Of a stretch of 64,000 nucleotides of DNA, positions 21,579 to 31,945 are shown piece by piece (positions within the stretch are counted from its first letter, which is position 1; the number at the start of each line of letters is the position of its first letter). The translations under genes were made by a program, and so were the position numbers. The notes below the pieces were generated by a model. The model made no database searches. It was not told the DNA's origin and saw only the letters and a list, made by a program, of their open reading frames with translations. Source of the stretch: Cepaea nemoralis (lineage: Eukaryota; Mollusca; Gastropoda; Stylommatophora; Helicidae); contig JACEFZ010017646.1 of assembly GCA_014155875.1 (NCBI GenBank), forward strand, positions 442,001 through 506,000, read 5' to 3'.

Positions 21579-22033
21579 GGGTTCCAGGGTCTGGCCACCA
21601 CTCGCCACCTGCTCGTGGTGGCGAGGTCTCGGAGGTCTGACGCTGAGCCGTCAGCGTCTGCAGCCTACCTTGTGCCAGACGTAATGAATACCCATTCCTC
21701 TGGATAACACAAGGCAAGGCCGAGAGAGGTAACATGTCGTTTTGGCACCACACGTTTCTCTGAAGCTCTGCCCAGGCATTGTGATGGAACTTTGGCCACA
21801 TTCCAACTCACATACTTTGGTCTGTCAAGACTGCAAGGTGCCACTCACGTACCCTTCCATCTAGCTGTGAATTCACACACCGACCTCTCAACTAGCTGCA
21901 CTAATCCGTCTGTATATATACTATTAAATCTTCTTTTCTACCGTCTTTTCTACCGACTTTTCTGTCAAGAAGCCTGATACGCGGTAAAATGTCACGTTGA
22001 AAGTCCAACAACAAGAAACACGCAGCGGCTAAC

Positions 22034-23516
22034 ATGTGCAGCGTGGGAGCCGACAAGAAGAAGAAGAACGTGGAGAGCCCACCTGCTAGCTGCATCAAAG
22101 AGCCTGATACTACAGCTATCACAGAAGCTACTACGAGGGAGAAGATTGACAGCTTAACACAGTCAAGAACCAAGACAGCAGAGAAGAAGGAGGAGAAAGA
22201 CACCAGAGTCGGAAGCACCGACTCAAAAACAGTCCGATGGGTTGTCAAGCGGATTCCTGTGGAGCTGACAGTTTAAGAAATCCTGAAGCAGCTACGTGTA
22301 GAGAATCTTCACATCCGATTCTTGAAGGCGGAGCGACTCCTCACCTACTCCAAGATACCTACAACCTTGGCAGTAGTGACGTCGGAGGGCAGCGAGATGC
22401 CGACCACAGTATCATTCAACAAGAGAATGCAGCAACCAGAGAGATTCATACCAAGAATCACGCAATGTTCCAGATGTCAGAAGGCCGGCCACAGTAGAGC
22501 TACAGTGTCGCAGTAAGACGGAAATCTGTCGATACTGCGCCGATTACCACGCCTTCAAGGAGTGTCCGCTGGCCAAGCTGGACACGGACTTCCGAGCTCC
22601 TAACAACAGAAGAAAGTGCGCCAACTGCCTGGGCAAGCATGGAGCAAGATACTTGGGCTGTCCGTACCTGCAACGACACAGAGACGTCTTGAAGATAGCC
22701 ATCATCACAAGGACACCATACAACGAAGCAATGCGGAGGTGCGGGACAGCCACGGGCATCTCGCAAGATGAAAGAGCCCAACTACAAAGCCAGATCGACG
22801 AGTTAAAGAAACAAGTCAAGGCACTGCTGACGCCTAACCCGACCAGCGACAACGAGAATCTACTGGCGGAAATAAAGGAGATCCAGCAAAACATCAAGCG
22901 AGAAGTGGAACAGATGACCGCGCTGAAGCAGGAAAACGAAGAAATGCTACGCAATATAAAAGCGGAGAGAGAGCGGCTAAAAGCTGAAATGAAATCAACT
23001 CAAAACAAACCAGCAGAAGCCAGGCAAGAGACCGCAAAAAAGCCTCAAGAAACACAACAAAAAACCGAGCCGGAGACGCAAGACAAAACTAGCAGCCGAA
23101 CCTCGACGCCCAAAAAATCCAAGGAGAAAGCAACATCCCGCCAGACAGCCGAAGAAAGCCAAGATGAGGAACCGTTCGAAGCCACGGAGTGGTACATAGC
23201 AGAAGAAAAAGAACGGGCAAGGCAAGAGTAACTCAGGCACGAGGAATACATGAGGAGACAGGAAGCAAAAGGAAAGAAGATGAAGAACCTCAAGGGGAAA
23301 CCCATAGAATACCCGGAGATATTCTCTGACTGGCACACCGGCATTGAGTACTATATCGAGGACGGAGAGATCGTCCCATGGCTGACAACAGAGGAAACAA
23401 TCGAAAAACAGCAACTACTTAAAGACCAAAGTGAAAGCATCGAAAAGCTTCTACGGGCACTACACAGAACAGGAGGCACACAAAAAAAAAAAAAACTAAA
23501 TATAAAGTCCTTTTGA
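22034..23516 (+). pseudogene. LINE ORF1 (gag-like, three zinc knuckles), broken
   Basis: RNA-binding ORF1 protein of a non-LTR retrotransposon of the I/Jockey type. A lysine-rich N-terminus is followed by a segment WVVKRIPVEL and three CCHC-type knuckles: CSRCQKAGHSRAT with its last Cys beyond a frameshift (about 22467-22510), CRYCADYHAFKEC (about 22533) and CANCLGKHGARYLGC (about 22619). Then comes a long Glu/Lys/Gln-rich coiled-coil region (about 22760-23230). Broken by an in-frame TAA at about 22274, a 1-nt insertion at about 22502 and a TAA at 23229, after which the same frame continues to 23516. No ORF2 follows; the sequence goes to a 3' end with a (GGAATT)n tail near 23768-23792. A 28S-like segment lies upstream. 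Confidence 0.75.
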
Positions 23517-23795
23517 TGACTTCAACCAGACGAGCCAGGAGCCTACACCAACAAAGAAAACCACAAGAACAGACGAGCACAAAGGATAGCCGCCGACCGA
23601 TCCCCCAGCTGACGTCACAGACACAAACGCTACATAACCAGTCCGAGATAGGACTCACAAGACAAGAATTAGGGTGAATATACCTACAAAAACCACGGAC
23701 CTCAACAATAACCACAGCTGATGAAGCAGGTTAGCCGAGGCCGAATTTGGAATTTTTGTTTTTGAAAATTGGAATTGGAATTGGAATTTTCTACC
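23517..23795 (+). other. 3' region after LINE ORF1, (GGAATT) tail
   Basis: Non-coding stretch ending 'ttgaaaattggaattgg' with three hexanucleotide repeats. I interpret this as the end of an internally deleted LINE that kept ORF1 but lost ORF2. Confidence 0.4.
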
Positions 23796-23811
23796 GTCAC
23801 TTTTTATCAGA

Positions 23812-24055
23812 TGCCGGATTATCAGCTCTATGACGAAGATGTGACAATCGCAATTCGTAATCCCGCATACCTCGTTCGAAACACAGCTGCGGGTGATTTT
23901 GGAGTAGACCGCCTTGCGTTGGATTCTATACAATGGTATGAGGGACGGCCGTTCAAAAAGTAATGGCAAAATACTGAACGTAAACTTGCCAAGATTTCAC
24001 AGACAGCCAAAACATGCTGGGGTTAACTGCGACTTTATGTAAGTATATGCAACAA
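23812..24055 (+). mobile_element. tRNA-derived SINE, family A2 (plus)
   Basis: B-box-like 'cctcgttcgaaacac' at about 23870, then 'gtgattttggagtagaccgc', then the 3' half shared with family A ('taatggcaaaatactgaacg'), ending 'atatgcaacaa'. Copies of the same subfamily are at 27.4, 29.9, 44.35 and 50.9 kb. Confidence 0.65.
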
Positions 24056-24084
24056 GCTCTTTTATTTTCAACACTCCATTCCCA

Positions 24085-24275
24085 TTGCTTACTTTGTGAC
24101 AACTGGCAAGATCGAAGGGAAGAGATCAAGGGGAAGACCTAGAAGCAAATACCTGGATGGTTTGGCCACGTGGCATGGTCGAGACAGGAACACGGAGCTG
24201 ATCCACGACTCTGGTGATCGATTGAGATGGCAGAACATGACCGCCCACGCTTACCGGCATGGCACATGATGGATG
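24085..24275 (+). pseudogene. LINE family B 3' fragment
   Basis: 'tgtgacaactggcaagatcg' to 'ttaccggcatggcacatgat', matching 11.27-11.46 kb. A short 5'-truncated copy. Confidence 0.7.
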
Positions 24276-24279
24276 GATT

Positions 24280-25500
24280 CCCATTGCTCCACGTCCTACA
24301 TATTCTGCCATGGTTATAATAACTGGATGATATCTTGCCCTGTCATCGTGTATGTGAGTCCATTCCCCCTCTATGTATATGGTGTAAGACCGGTATTTTT
24401 ATACACCAATCGGCACTAGATGTGTAATGTGGTCAGTATTATCATCCCTCCTTTTAACCACATCTTTAATTCAACACATATCACTTGTGTAAGTGTTTTC
24501 TCTACCATCCTCATCTATACCTTTCCTCTCTCGAATCTTGCTCTCTCGCTGTCAGCTATGTTCCTATGTAGGAGATCACTAATGTCGCATGTGATCTTCA
24601 AATAAACCTTCGCCTGAGTCAATGTATATCTGTAGTTGATTGCGCGGAGGCCAAGTTTGCTCAGCGTGGTTAATTAAGATTGGGGAATCTTTAGCGCAGC
24701 CCAGCTCAATTCTCATCCTTTATTTTGGAAGCGCTCCAATCTTTTTCTCACTGCGTTTCCTACAGCGTGAGTACACCAAGTCCGTACTCAGTAACGGACA
24801 GGACCAGTTGATGATATCTTACATGTAACAATCTCTTATAAAAACCATACACTAGGGCAAGGCTGAAGGCAAATAAGCAAGATGTAGACAACGATACATG
24901 TGAAAAGATAACATCGAGAGATAGACGAACAGCAATCTGACTGAATGTACCATCAGGGAGAGAGACCCACAGTATTGTAGATCCATTGCAGCCAACCTTA
25001 TTGATTGAATAATCTCTATTCCATATTAACGGCTGTTGTGGTTCTCGGTGCGCTAATTCAACGTCATCCGAGTCATGGCCTCTGGCAATATCAGTGACCC
25101 TTGACCTAGATACTTACCCAAGGTTGGTTAAAAATAGTAAAGGACATTTTCCCACGCCATTGGGTGTATTCGGTATATGGTGCTAGCTTTATATTTGAAA
25201 GACTAACTATTCTTTTAAAATAAAATTCAAATCGCTGTCCCCTTTTAGAATTTTCAAGCAACACGCTACACCACATTATAATAACCAAGTGTCCCAATTC
25301 GGAGATCGTGCATGGCACATGATGATGTTGACAAATCCACGACCCTAGTCATATTTACATAAAACATCATTGTATGGGTTAAAGTTTTTATTGCTGCCTT
25401 AAAATTAGCAATATTTTCCAGTGTGATATTTGCAACATAAATGCATTCTAGTGGTAATAGTTCTAGTACAGTAAAAGTAAGCGAATGCTTCCCACGCCTT
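24280..25500. other. No recognisable gene
   Basis: I see no open frame with motifs. A single 'caccaatcggcactagatg' at about 24403 resembles the monomer of the 27-bp array at 25.94 kb and may be a stray unit. Confidence 0.4.
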
Positions 25501-25514
25501 CAGGTGTGTTGTGT

Positions 25515-25935
25515 TGTTTGTCCATCAAGAATGATGATGACCATTCATTTCATCCAGTGTTGTTGAAAGTATGGAGCCGTGAGTTCTAAGATGGCTGATA
25601 AGGCCTATTTTGGCTCGAAATGTTCTTTGACAATGTGGACAAAGAATGCTTGACGTTTCTGGAGGAGGATTTCCTGCAGTGGTTTTTCTGTCCTGCCTTT
25701 TCTTTACAGCTCTTGCAGTCCTGGTTGCCTCACACATGACTGCACCCTTGCGTAATGATGCACGCCACGAATTTAGGTCTTTGGCTGCAGTCTCCCAGGT
25801 GTCATGATGACTTCCAAAATCATTCAGAGAGATTTTCAGAGTGTCTTTAAAGCGTTTCCTCTGGCCACCTTGCGAGCGTTTACCACAACACAGTTCGCTG
25901 TAAAAGTTCGCTTCAGGTACACTGGGACAAACCCC
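25515..25935 (-). pseudogene. LINE ORF2 C-terminus with complete C2H2 finger (minus)
   Basis: The minus-strand frame (25525-25920) reads CGKRSQGGQRKRFKD, then WETAAKDLNSWRASL, then a complete finger CPHCQRTFRAKIGLISHLRTH. This is the ORF2 tail of LINEs that carry a C-terminal C2H2 finger. A related but different copy is at 4.85-5.22 kb. RT and endonuclease are absent. The frame runs upstream without interruption into the tandem array that follows, which makes a longer but artificial ORF ending at 26013. Confidence 0.75.
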
Positions 25936-25936
25936 T

Positions 25937-26880
25937 ACGTAGTTTAGACCAATCGGCACTCGAGTGTAGTTTAGACCAATCGGCACTCGAGTGTAGTTTA
26001 GAGCAATCGGCATTCATGTGTAATATAGAGCAATCGGCACTCATATGTAGTTTAGACCAATCGGAACTCGAGTGTAGTTTAGAGCAATCGGCACTCATAT
26101 GTAGTTTAGACCAATCGGCACTCATATGTAGTTTAGACCAATCGGCACTCATATGTAGTTTAGACCAATCGGAACTCGAGTGTAGTTTAGAGCAATCGGC
26201 ACCCATATGTAGTTTAGACCAATCGGAACTCGAGTGTAGTTTAGAGCAATCGGCACTCATATGTAGTTTAGACCAATCGGCACTCATATGTAGTTTAGAC
26301 CAATCGGCACTCATATGTAGTTTAGACCAATCGGCACTCGAGTGTAGTTTAGACCAATCGGAACTCGAGTGTAGTTTAGAGCAATCGGCACTCATATGTA
26401 GTTTAGACCAATCGGAACTCGAGTGTAGTTTAGAGCAATCGGCACTCATATGTAGTTTAGACCAATCGGCACTCATATGTAGTTTAGACCAATCGGCACT
26501 CATATGTAGTTTAGACCAATCGGAACTCGAGTGTAGTTTAGAGCAATCGGCACTCATATGTAGTTTAGACCAATCGGAACTCGAGTGTAGTTTAGAGCAA
26601 TCGGCACTCATATGTAGTTTAGACCAATCGGAACTCGAGTGTAGTTTAGAGCAATCGGCACTCGTGTGTAGTTTAGAGCAATCGGCACTCGTGTGTAGTT
26701 TAGAGCAATCGGCACTCGAGTGTAGTTTAGAGCAATCGGCACTCGAGTGTAGTTTAGAGCAATCGGCACTCGAGTGTAGTTTAGAGCAATCGGCACTCGT
26801 GTGTATTTTAGAGCAATCGGCACTCGAGTGTAGTTTAGACCAATCGGCACTCGAGTGTAGTTTAGACCAATCTACACTCG
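25937..26880. repeat. 27-bp minisatellite, about 34 units
   Basis: Units 'gtagtttagaccaatcggca' plus 'ctcatat'. Two binary variations are frequent: 'gaccaat' or 'gagcaat', and 'cataTg' or 'cTcgag' at the unit boundary. They occur in repeating groups (higher-order structure) over 26040-26640, then the array becomes more uniform. Because 27 is divisible by 3, frames stay open on both strands (26016-26891 plus; 25913-26611 minus). These are not genes. Confidence 0.9.
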
Positions 26881-27010
26881 AGTCAGTTTAGACCAATCGA
26901 CACTCGGGTCAGTTTATACCAATCGACACTCGAGTCAGTTTAGACCAATCGACACTCGAGTCAGTTTAGACCAATCGACACTCGAGTCAGTTTAGACCAA
27001 TCGACACACG
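26881..27010. repeat. 26-bp minisatellite continuing the 27-bp array
   Basis: About five units of 'agtcagtttagaccaatcga' plus 'cactcg'. The monomer is a one-base-shorter derivative of the neighbouring 27-bp unit, so the open frames of the first array end here. Confidence 0.85.
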
Positions 27011-27029
27011 AAGAGTAAATGGGGTCAGT

Positions 27030-27345
27030 GTGGTGTCGGTATGTGGCGTTGCCAGGGTCACGTCGGTGGTAATGTTGTCAGTGTCACGTCGGTGTTGATA
27101 TGGTCGGTATCACGTCGCTGCTGATATCGTCCGTGTCACGTCGGATTTGATGTGGTCGGCGTCACGTCGGTACTGATGCGGTCGACGTCACGTTGGTGTT
27201 GGTGCGGTCGGCATCACGTCGCTGGGTAGTGTGGTCAGTGTCACGTCGCTGGACGATATGGTCAATGTCACGCCGGTGAGAGATGTGGTTTGTGTCACGT
27301 CGTCGGGTGATGTGGTCAATATCACGCCGGTCACGTCATTATCAG
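27030..27345. repeat. 26-bp degenerate array, unrelated monomer
   Basis: The motif 'tcacgtcg' recurs at 27058, 27084, 27110, 27136 and 27162 with 26-bp spacing and then less exactly to about 27340. The monomer ('tcacgtcggtgttgatatgg' plus 'tcggtg') shares no obvious sequence with the adjoining array. Confidence 0.8.
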
Positions 27346-27369
27346 GAAAATGTATGATACAGAGGTCAA

Positions 27370-27540
27370 CGTGACCGCAGGTTTAATGAGCTTGCTCTTA
27401 AACTTCCAGTGCACGGACCGCGGTTTGCGGGTTCATGCCTAACGCGAGTCACTTGTACTTCAAAATTGACTTCTCGTTCACAAAGCAATGGCAAACTGCT
27501 GAACGTAATATTCTCTAGCAAGTCATCCTGGGATTGGGTT
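27370..27540 (+). mobile_element. tRNA-derived SINE, family A2 (plus), decayed
   Basis: 'cgggttcatgcctaacg' as B box and the shared 3' segment 'aagcaatggcaaactgctga' followed by 'acgtaatattct'. Divergent from the other copies. Confidence 0.45.
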
Positions 27541-27617
27541 TGCAAAGAATGTGCTACAATTGTACACCCATTTTCGTGAATCCATCAGGCAGCCCATATA
27601 AATAAATAAGTATAAAA

Positions 27618-27706
27618 TAGCCATGCCTCGACGGGCATTCGAACATGACGTTTCCAGGCCGGCAGACAAGAATTCTAACCACTGTGCCACTGCGCATCTT
27701 TCTGAT
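27618..27706 (-). mobile_element. tRNA-derived SINE head (minus)
   Basis: On the minus strand, 'agtggcacagtggttagaat' (A box) and 'catgttcgaatgcccg' (B box), spaced as in a tRNA. The acceptor stem does not pair convincingly, so I call it a SINE head rather than a tRNA gene. Confidence 0.5.
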
Positions 27707-27787
27707 AATGCGGTTTCTTTGTTTTTTTTTGGGTGGTTTTTTTTTCCGTCTTGTTTTTTGTTTTTTTGTTATTTTTTTTCCCCCGCA

Positions 27788-28018
27788 TATCCTTTACAGG
27801 ACATCGCTGTCAACATCAGCATGTTTCAGCTGATTGTTGATTTATTGGCAAGATTACGCTCAGTAGTTTGCCACTGCTTTCTGAGCGACCGGCTCCTATA
27901 CCCCGTACGTTATCGACGCGGAGAGAACCATTACTGATTCTCGCGCACGTCACGTTACTTACGAGAGTATACGGGATTACGGAGAAAGACGTGTTACACC
28001 TAGACCAGGGAGACCGGC
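27788..28018 (-). mobile_element. tRNA-derived SINE, family A (minus)
   Basis: Plus-strand reading from 'atatcctttacaggacatcg' to 'ctagaccagggagaccggcc' is the reverse complement of family A, including 'gtagtttgccactgctttct'. Confidence 0.7.
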
Positions 28019-28064
28019 CTACTATTTTTTGTTATGGAGTAGTTAAAAGCTAATCAATGACAGC

Positions 28065-28570
28065 AGAGAGAACCTGAACCCTCATTAGATGAAATTGCAT
28101 GGGCAATAAAGAACCTGAAGAATGGTAAACTACCTGAATGTGATGAGATACCAGCTGAACTAATTAAAGCGGGAGAAGAAGAAAGTATGCATATCTATTA
28201 CGCATTCTGTAAAAAGATATGGAAATGTGGTATATGACCAAATGTTTGGTAGAAAACTATCTTCATTCAAATACCAAAAATGGGCAACCTGAAATTATGC
28301 ACCAACTATAGAACTTTTGCCCTGATCAGTCGGGCAAGTAAAATTCTACTAAACATCATGATGGGAAGACTTCGTCGGAACATGAAAGAAGAAATTACTA
28401 TGATTCAAGCTGGATTTAGACAAGGAAGAGGAACAAGAGATCACATACTCAACATGCGTTTAATAATAGAGAAATGCAGATAATTTAATACAAACCTATT
28501 CTCATGCTTTGTGGCTTATTCAAAGGCATTTGACTGTGTACACATCAGAAGAAAAGGAGGGGTTTCCATC
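28065..28570 (+). pseudogene. LINE reverse transcriptase fragment
   Basis: Non-LTR RT N-terminal half with several stops. The reading frame shows LDEIAWAIKNLKNGKLP and DEIPAELIKAGEE (about 28090-28180), NYRTFALISRASKILLN (about 28305), QAGFRQGRGTRDHI (about 28415) and SKAFDCVH (motif A, about 28525). Stops at about 28236 and 28481 break it. The catalytic YADD region and everything 3' are absent, replaced by T- and G-rich low complexity at 28590-28650. Confidence 0.7.
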
Positions 28571-28589
28571 ACATGTAAAATAAATTTTT

Positions 28590-28904
28590 TTGTTTTGTTT
28601 GTTTGTTGTTTTTTTTATTTGTTTTTTTTTTTTTTGGGGGGGGGAGGGGTGATCCTCTAATGGTTGTTATTTTTCTCATTGATGATGAAGATTCATGTGT
28701 TTGTCATATTCAGTTGAGTACCTGACATCATATTGCATGTAATGGAGTTTCCTGAACCCTATTCGTCACAATACAGAGTGTATGTTTAACCAAGGTTTGA
28801 GTCGATTTGTTGTGAGTTTTGGTTCATCAGTGGTTGTTCTATATATACTATATATATATATATATAGATATATATATATATATATATATATATCTATATA
28901 TATC

Positions 28905-28936
<32 letters not shown>

Positions 28937-28940
28937 ATCC
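28590..28940. repeat. T/G-rich tract and (TA)n microsatellite
   Basis: T- and G-runs at 28590-28650, and a long TA tract at 28840-28937 next to the 3' end of the minus-strand LINE that follows. Confidence 0.85.
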
Positions 28941-29527
28941 ATTGGCACCTTGCCGTCTTGACAGACGATAGTTTGTGCTTTAAAAAGGCATAATAACTTT
29001 TAACTATGGCGGTAGCGAGTGTGACTGATAAGGCCAATTTGCGCTGTAAATGTCCGTTCACAGTGGGTGCATCTGAACACGTGGTCATTTCCACCATCAT
29101 GCACCATCTTACGTCTCAAACGCTTGGTGTGTGACTTTTCTGCAATAATTTTCTCCTTTGACTTTATTCCATTTCTGATATTTGCCCTCCATGCAACACG
29201 TTCAGCGGCGACTTGCTCCCAATGTGCATTATCAATGCCTGTATCAATCATGTCCCGCTTACACACATCTTTGTATCGTAGTAGAGGCCGACCCTGAGAT
29301 CTCTTACCCATCTGTAATTCACCAAAAAAGATATCCTTTGGTATTCTACCATCATCCATCCTCCTAAGATGTCCTATCCATCTAAGTCTACGAAGACTGA
29401 GCATGGAATAAACTGTCACACAACCTGATCTTTCCAATACTTCAGTATTTGTGATTTTGTCTTGCCACTTAATACCAAGAATTCTTCGCAAACACCGCAT
29501 ATGAAAGCTGTTTAAATTGTTCTCTTG
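28941..29527 (-). pseudogene. LINE family A, ORF2 C-terminus with C2H2 finger (minus)
   Basis: One open minus-strand frame (29000-29500) reads MRCLRRILGIKWQDKITN, then LRRLRWIGHLRRMDD, then GKRSQGRPLLRYKDVCKRD and ends in CTHCERTFTAQIGLISHTRY, a C2H2-type finger. The 3' untranslated region is about 55 bp and finishes 'gacggcaaggtgccaatgg' against a (TA)n tract. The copy is 5'-truncated near 29527 and has no RT. It is very similar to 44.84-45.43 kb. Confidence 0.85.
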
Positions 29528-29585
29528 GTGTATATATATATAAAATACAGTTGTCGTGTGACCCTGTTTATGAAACTAATGGAAA

Positions 29586-29855
29586 TCACCAGTGAGGCTG
29601 GATTCCTACACATGGACAACTTCCTTTTTTAGAATGAGCAGATTCCTCTGTTGTCTGTGGTAAAATTTCCAGGATCTCTACACCTTCTATAGGAGGCTCT
29701 TTCTTCATATAATTAGTGTAGGACTTAAACAATTCTCTGTCTAATTCCTCACTAGGGGACTCAGAGTCATTTCTAGGCTTCCTTATGGAGGCTGATTGGG
29801 AAGGAGAACCCACTCCCTCCGGGAAACCCCTAGCAACAGAAATAAAATCACCCAC
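29586..29855 (-). CDS. Unassigned minus-strand ORF, possible exon
   Basis: An 89-codon frame with SPSEELDRELFKSYTNYMKK and a stop at HW. Near 29835 the minus strand reads 'ttttatttctgttgctag' followed by GGG, a plausible splice acceptor, so the true coding part could start there as a terminal exon. I recognise no domain. It could equally be a piece of an unrecognised transposon. Both sides are SINE and LINE sequence. Confidence 0.25.
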   Translation of the reverse strand: MGDFISVARGFPEGVGSPSQSASIRKPRNDSESPSEELDRELFKSYTNYMKKEPPIEGVEILEILPQTTEESAHSKKGSCPCVGIQPHW

Positions 29856-29874
29856 TTATTTATTTTGTAACCTC

Positions 29875-30035
29875 ACAGCTGGCTCTGTGGCGAACGGGTT
29901 ACAAATGCGATTCTTAATCTCGCATACCGCGTTGGAAACACAGGTGCCTGCGATTTGGAAGCAGGCGGCATTGTGTTGGTTTCCTTACAAAGGTACCAAT
30001 GTTGGTCGTTTAGAAAGCAATGGCAAACTCATCCA
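29875..30035 (+). mobile_element. tRNA-derived SINE, family A2 (plus)
   Basis: Head 'ctctgtggcgaacgggttac' (A box) and 'accgcgttggaaacac' (B box with one change), then 'gcgatttggaagcaggcgg' and 'tagaaagcaatggcaaact' where it is truncated. Confidence 0.65.
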
Positions 30036-30039
30036 TTCA

Positions 30040-30425
30040 TTCATTAGCATGCCATTTGCAGAATCTCGCTCCGATAACAACATTCCGGAAAACTCCTCGA
30101 TCATAAGCAAGATGTCCCGCGTCCGATACGCCCATCTGGAGATCATCCTCCACATCCTGCACCTATCTTCTCTGTGGCCTTCCTCTTCCTCTCTTCCTAT
30201 GCATATTCCCCTGCATTATTGTTCTCTCTAAACTTTCGTGACGTTTCAAGTGACCAAAATATTTCAATTTTCTTTGTTTTATCGTCTTTATTAGCCAACC
30301 TTCGTCAATATTCAGATTTTGAAGTATGGAAGCATTTTTTTCCTTTCTTTATCCAAGATATTCTTATAACTTTTCTATAACATTTATATTCAGAGGCATT
30401 TATGCGCTATTCAGCTTTTTCAGTA
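30040..30425 (-). pseudogene. Degenerate LINE 3' fragment (minus)
   Basis: Similar in layout to 5310-5600: 'ttcattcattag', 'cttctctgtggcc' and 'gttctctctaaactttcgtg'. No open frame survives. Confidence 0.4.
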
Positions 30426-30474
30426 AGTGTTCAGGTCTCACAGGCGTATGTTGCAATGGGAAAGATGTTTTGTT

Positions 30475-30650
30475 TTACGTTGCATATCACTTGCACAGCG
30501 TTACAGTCAACACAATTATTTTTCAGCTGCTGTTGGTGTACTATAATATAGGTAAATTTACGTTCAATAGTTTGGCATTGCTTTCTGAACGACCGGCTCC
30601 CATACCAACACGTCATAAAACAACGCGACACGGTGGGAAAGATGCATGCT
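30475..30650 (-). mobile_element. tRNA-derived SINE, family A/A2 (minus)
   Basis: Plus-strand reading 'tttcagctgctgttggtgta' and 'aatagtttggcattgctttc' is the reverse complement of the family's 3' half. It is inserted between two pieces of minus-strand LINE. Confidence 0.55.
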
Positions 30651-30654
30651 CTTA

Positions 30655-31105
30655 AAAATCTATTTTTTTTAATTCTATCTGTCCCTCTCCATAATTTATT
30701 CAGTTGTTTTAGTCTTTGAACGAGCAATACATATTCGTATTTTAACTTCTGTCATTGTCACCATTGTTGGTAATCAATGACCCAAGATATTCGAAATTTT
30801 TCACTACCTCCAATTTTTCCTCATTAACATATATTTCTTTCTCCATAGTAGTATTATATTTTTGCATTATCTTTGTTTTTGCTATGTTAAGATATAAGTT
30901 GTGATTTTCACTATTCAATCAGGTGTTTAGGTTTTCTATACTATTCTGTGTTGTGGATAGCAATACTGTATCAACAGCATATCTCTGGTATGTCATGTAC
31001 CACCGATATTTAGGGCCCTGTTTATATCATCTCTGACATTTCCCATTATATTTTCGATTTACAGATTACAAAAATAGGGGGACAGCACACAGCCCTGGCG
31101 GACTC
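30655..31105 (-). pseudogene. LINE RT palm/thumb fragment (minus)
   Basis: On the minus strand from about 31100: a motif-B-like QGVRQGCVLSP, then YAVDTVLLS in place of motif C (YADD to YAVD, which removes a catalytic aspartate), then LVVKNFEYLGSLI-type sequence and finally RLKQLNKLWRGTDRIKK near 30700. Several frameshifts. SINEs abut both ends. Confidence 0.6.
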
Positions 31106-31107
31106 CT

Positions 31108-31208
31108 TGCTTGATGGCAAACTACTGAACGTAAACTTGCCCATAAATCACAAACAGCCGAACAATGCTGGAGTTTACTGCTACGTCCTGTAAAAGTTAT
31201 GCAACTAA
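31108..31208 (+). mobile_element. tRNA-derived SINE, family A2, 3' part
   Basis: 'gatggcaaactactgaacgt' to 'tatgcaactaac', a 5'-truncated copy ending in the AACT tail motif. Confidence 0.55.
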
Positions 31209-31489
31209 CGTTTTTCAAAAGTAATGGAGATATTGTAGTTGTATGTGAATATTTATCTCTGCGAACCATCATTCAGTCTGAAACTGAGAAACCATATCTC
31301 TGCCTGGTAGACTATGTCTGGCTGTCTGTTCAGTCTGTCTGTTCAGTCTGTCTGTTCACATGTGCACAAGGAATACCTGACCCCCGACATCAGTCGCTTT
31401 GACTGACTTTTCAACTGTCTCGTGTTCTTACTTGAAACAGAATTGCAGACTTTTCTTTAAAAGGGTAAGAAGTTCAGTAACGGCTGCAG

Positions 31490-31596
31490 CAGAATATAAA
31501 AATATAAAATTACAATAATTTGGTATGTGTGAATCTGAAGCAAAATATAACAATATAAAATTACAATAATTTGGTATGTGTGAATCTTGCGAGATA
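31490..31596. repeat. About 55-bp direct duplication
   Basis: 'aatataaaattacaataatt' followed by 'tggtatgtgtgaatct' occurs twice in tandem with near identity. Confidence 0.8.
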
Positions 31597-31729
31597 GTGA
31601 GAGATAATTTCATGTAATTTCTTGTAAATATTTCCTGTTGTCACACATGTTCTATTGTGTTTTCTTTTTTTTTTTTTCTTCTTTTTTTTTTCAAGTAATA
31701 TAGCTAAAATTATGATGATTGTCTCATTC

Positions 31730-31945
31730 TGATGTTTATGTAGGTTGTCTTTGCGACCTCAAAATGTCCAGATTGCTCATTCTGGCTGTGCAGTTAATGT
31801 TTAGCATTTTCCTATATAACCACATCTTCTTGGGTTCTATGAATTTTTCCCACCTGTTTACTTATTGTCCAGGATTCGCAGTCATATGTTAAAAGTGGTT
31901 CTATGTAATATGCAAGAAGAATTCTTTGTCTAACTTTCTATATAT
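31730..31945 (-). pseudogene. LINE ORF2 C-terminal fragment (minus)
   Basis: On the minus strand from about 31935 the reading resembles an EPLLTYDCESWTISKQVGK segment, equivalent to EPVLLYGCEAWTM in family B. It is out of frame further on. Short and decayed. Confidence 0.45.

Noticed and set aside
26016..26891. Long plus-strand ORF (291 codons) as a repeat protein
   Set aside because: It exists only because the 27-bp unit keeps the frame open; frames are open on the minus strand as well. No start context or non-repeat domain.
25937..27010. Regular repeats resembling a CRISPR array
   Set aside because: Units follow each other without unique spacers, the period is 26-27 bp throughout, and the DNA is clearly eukaryotic. 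It is a minisatellite.
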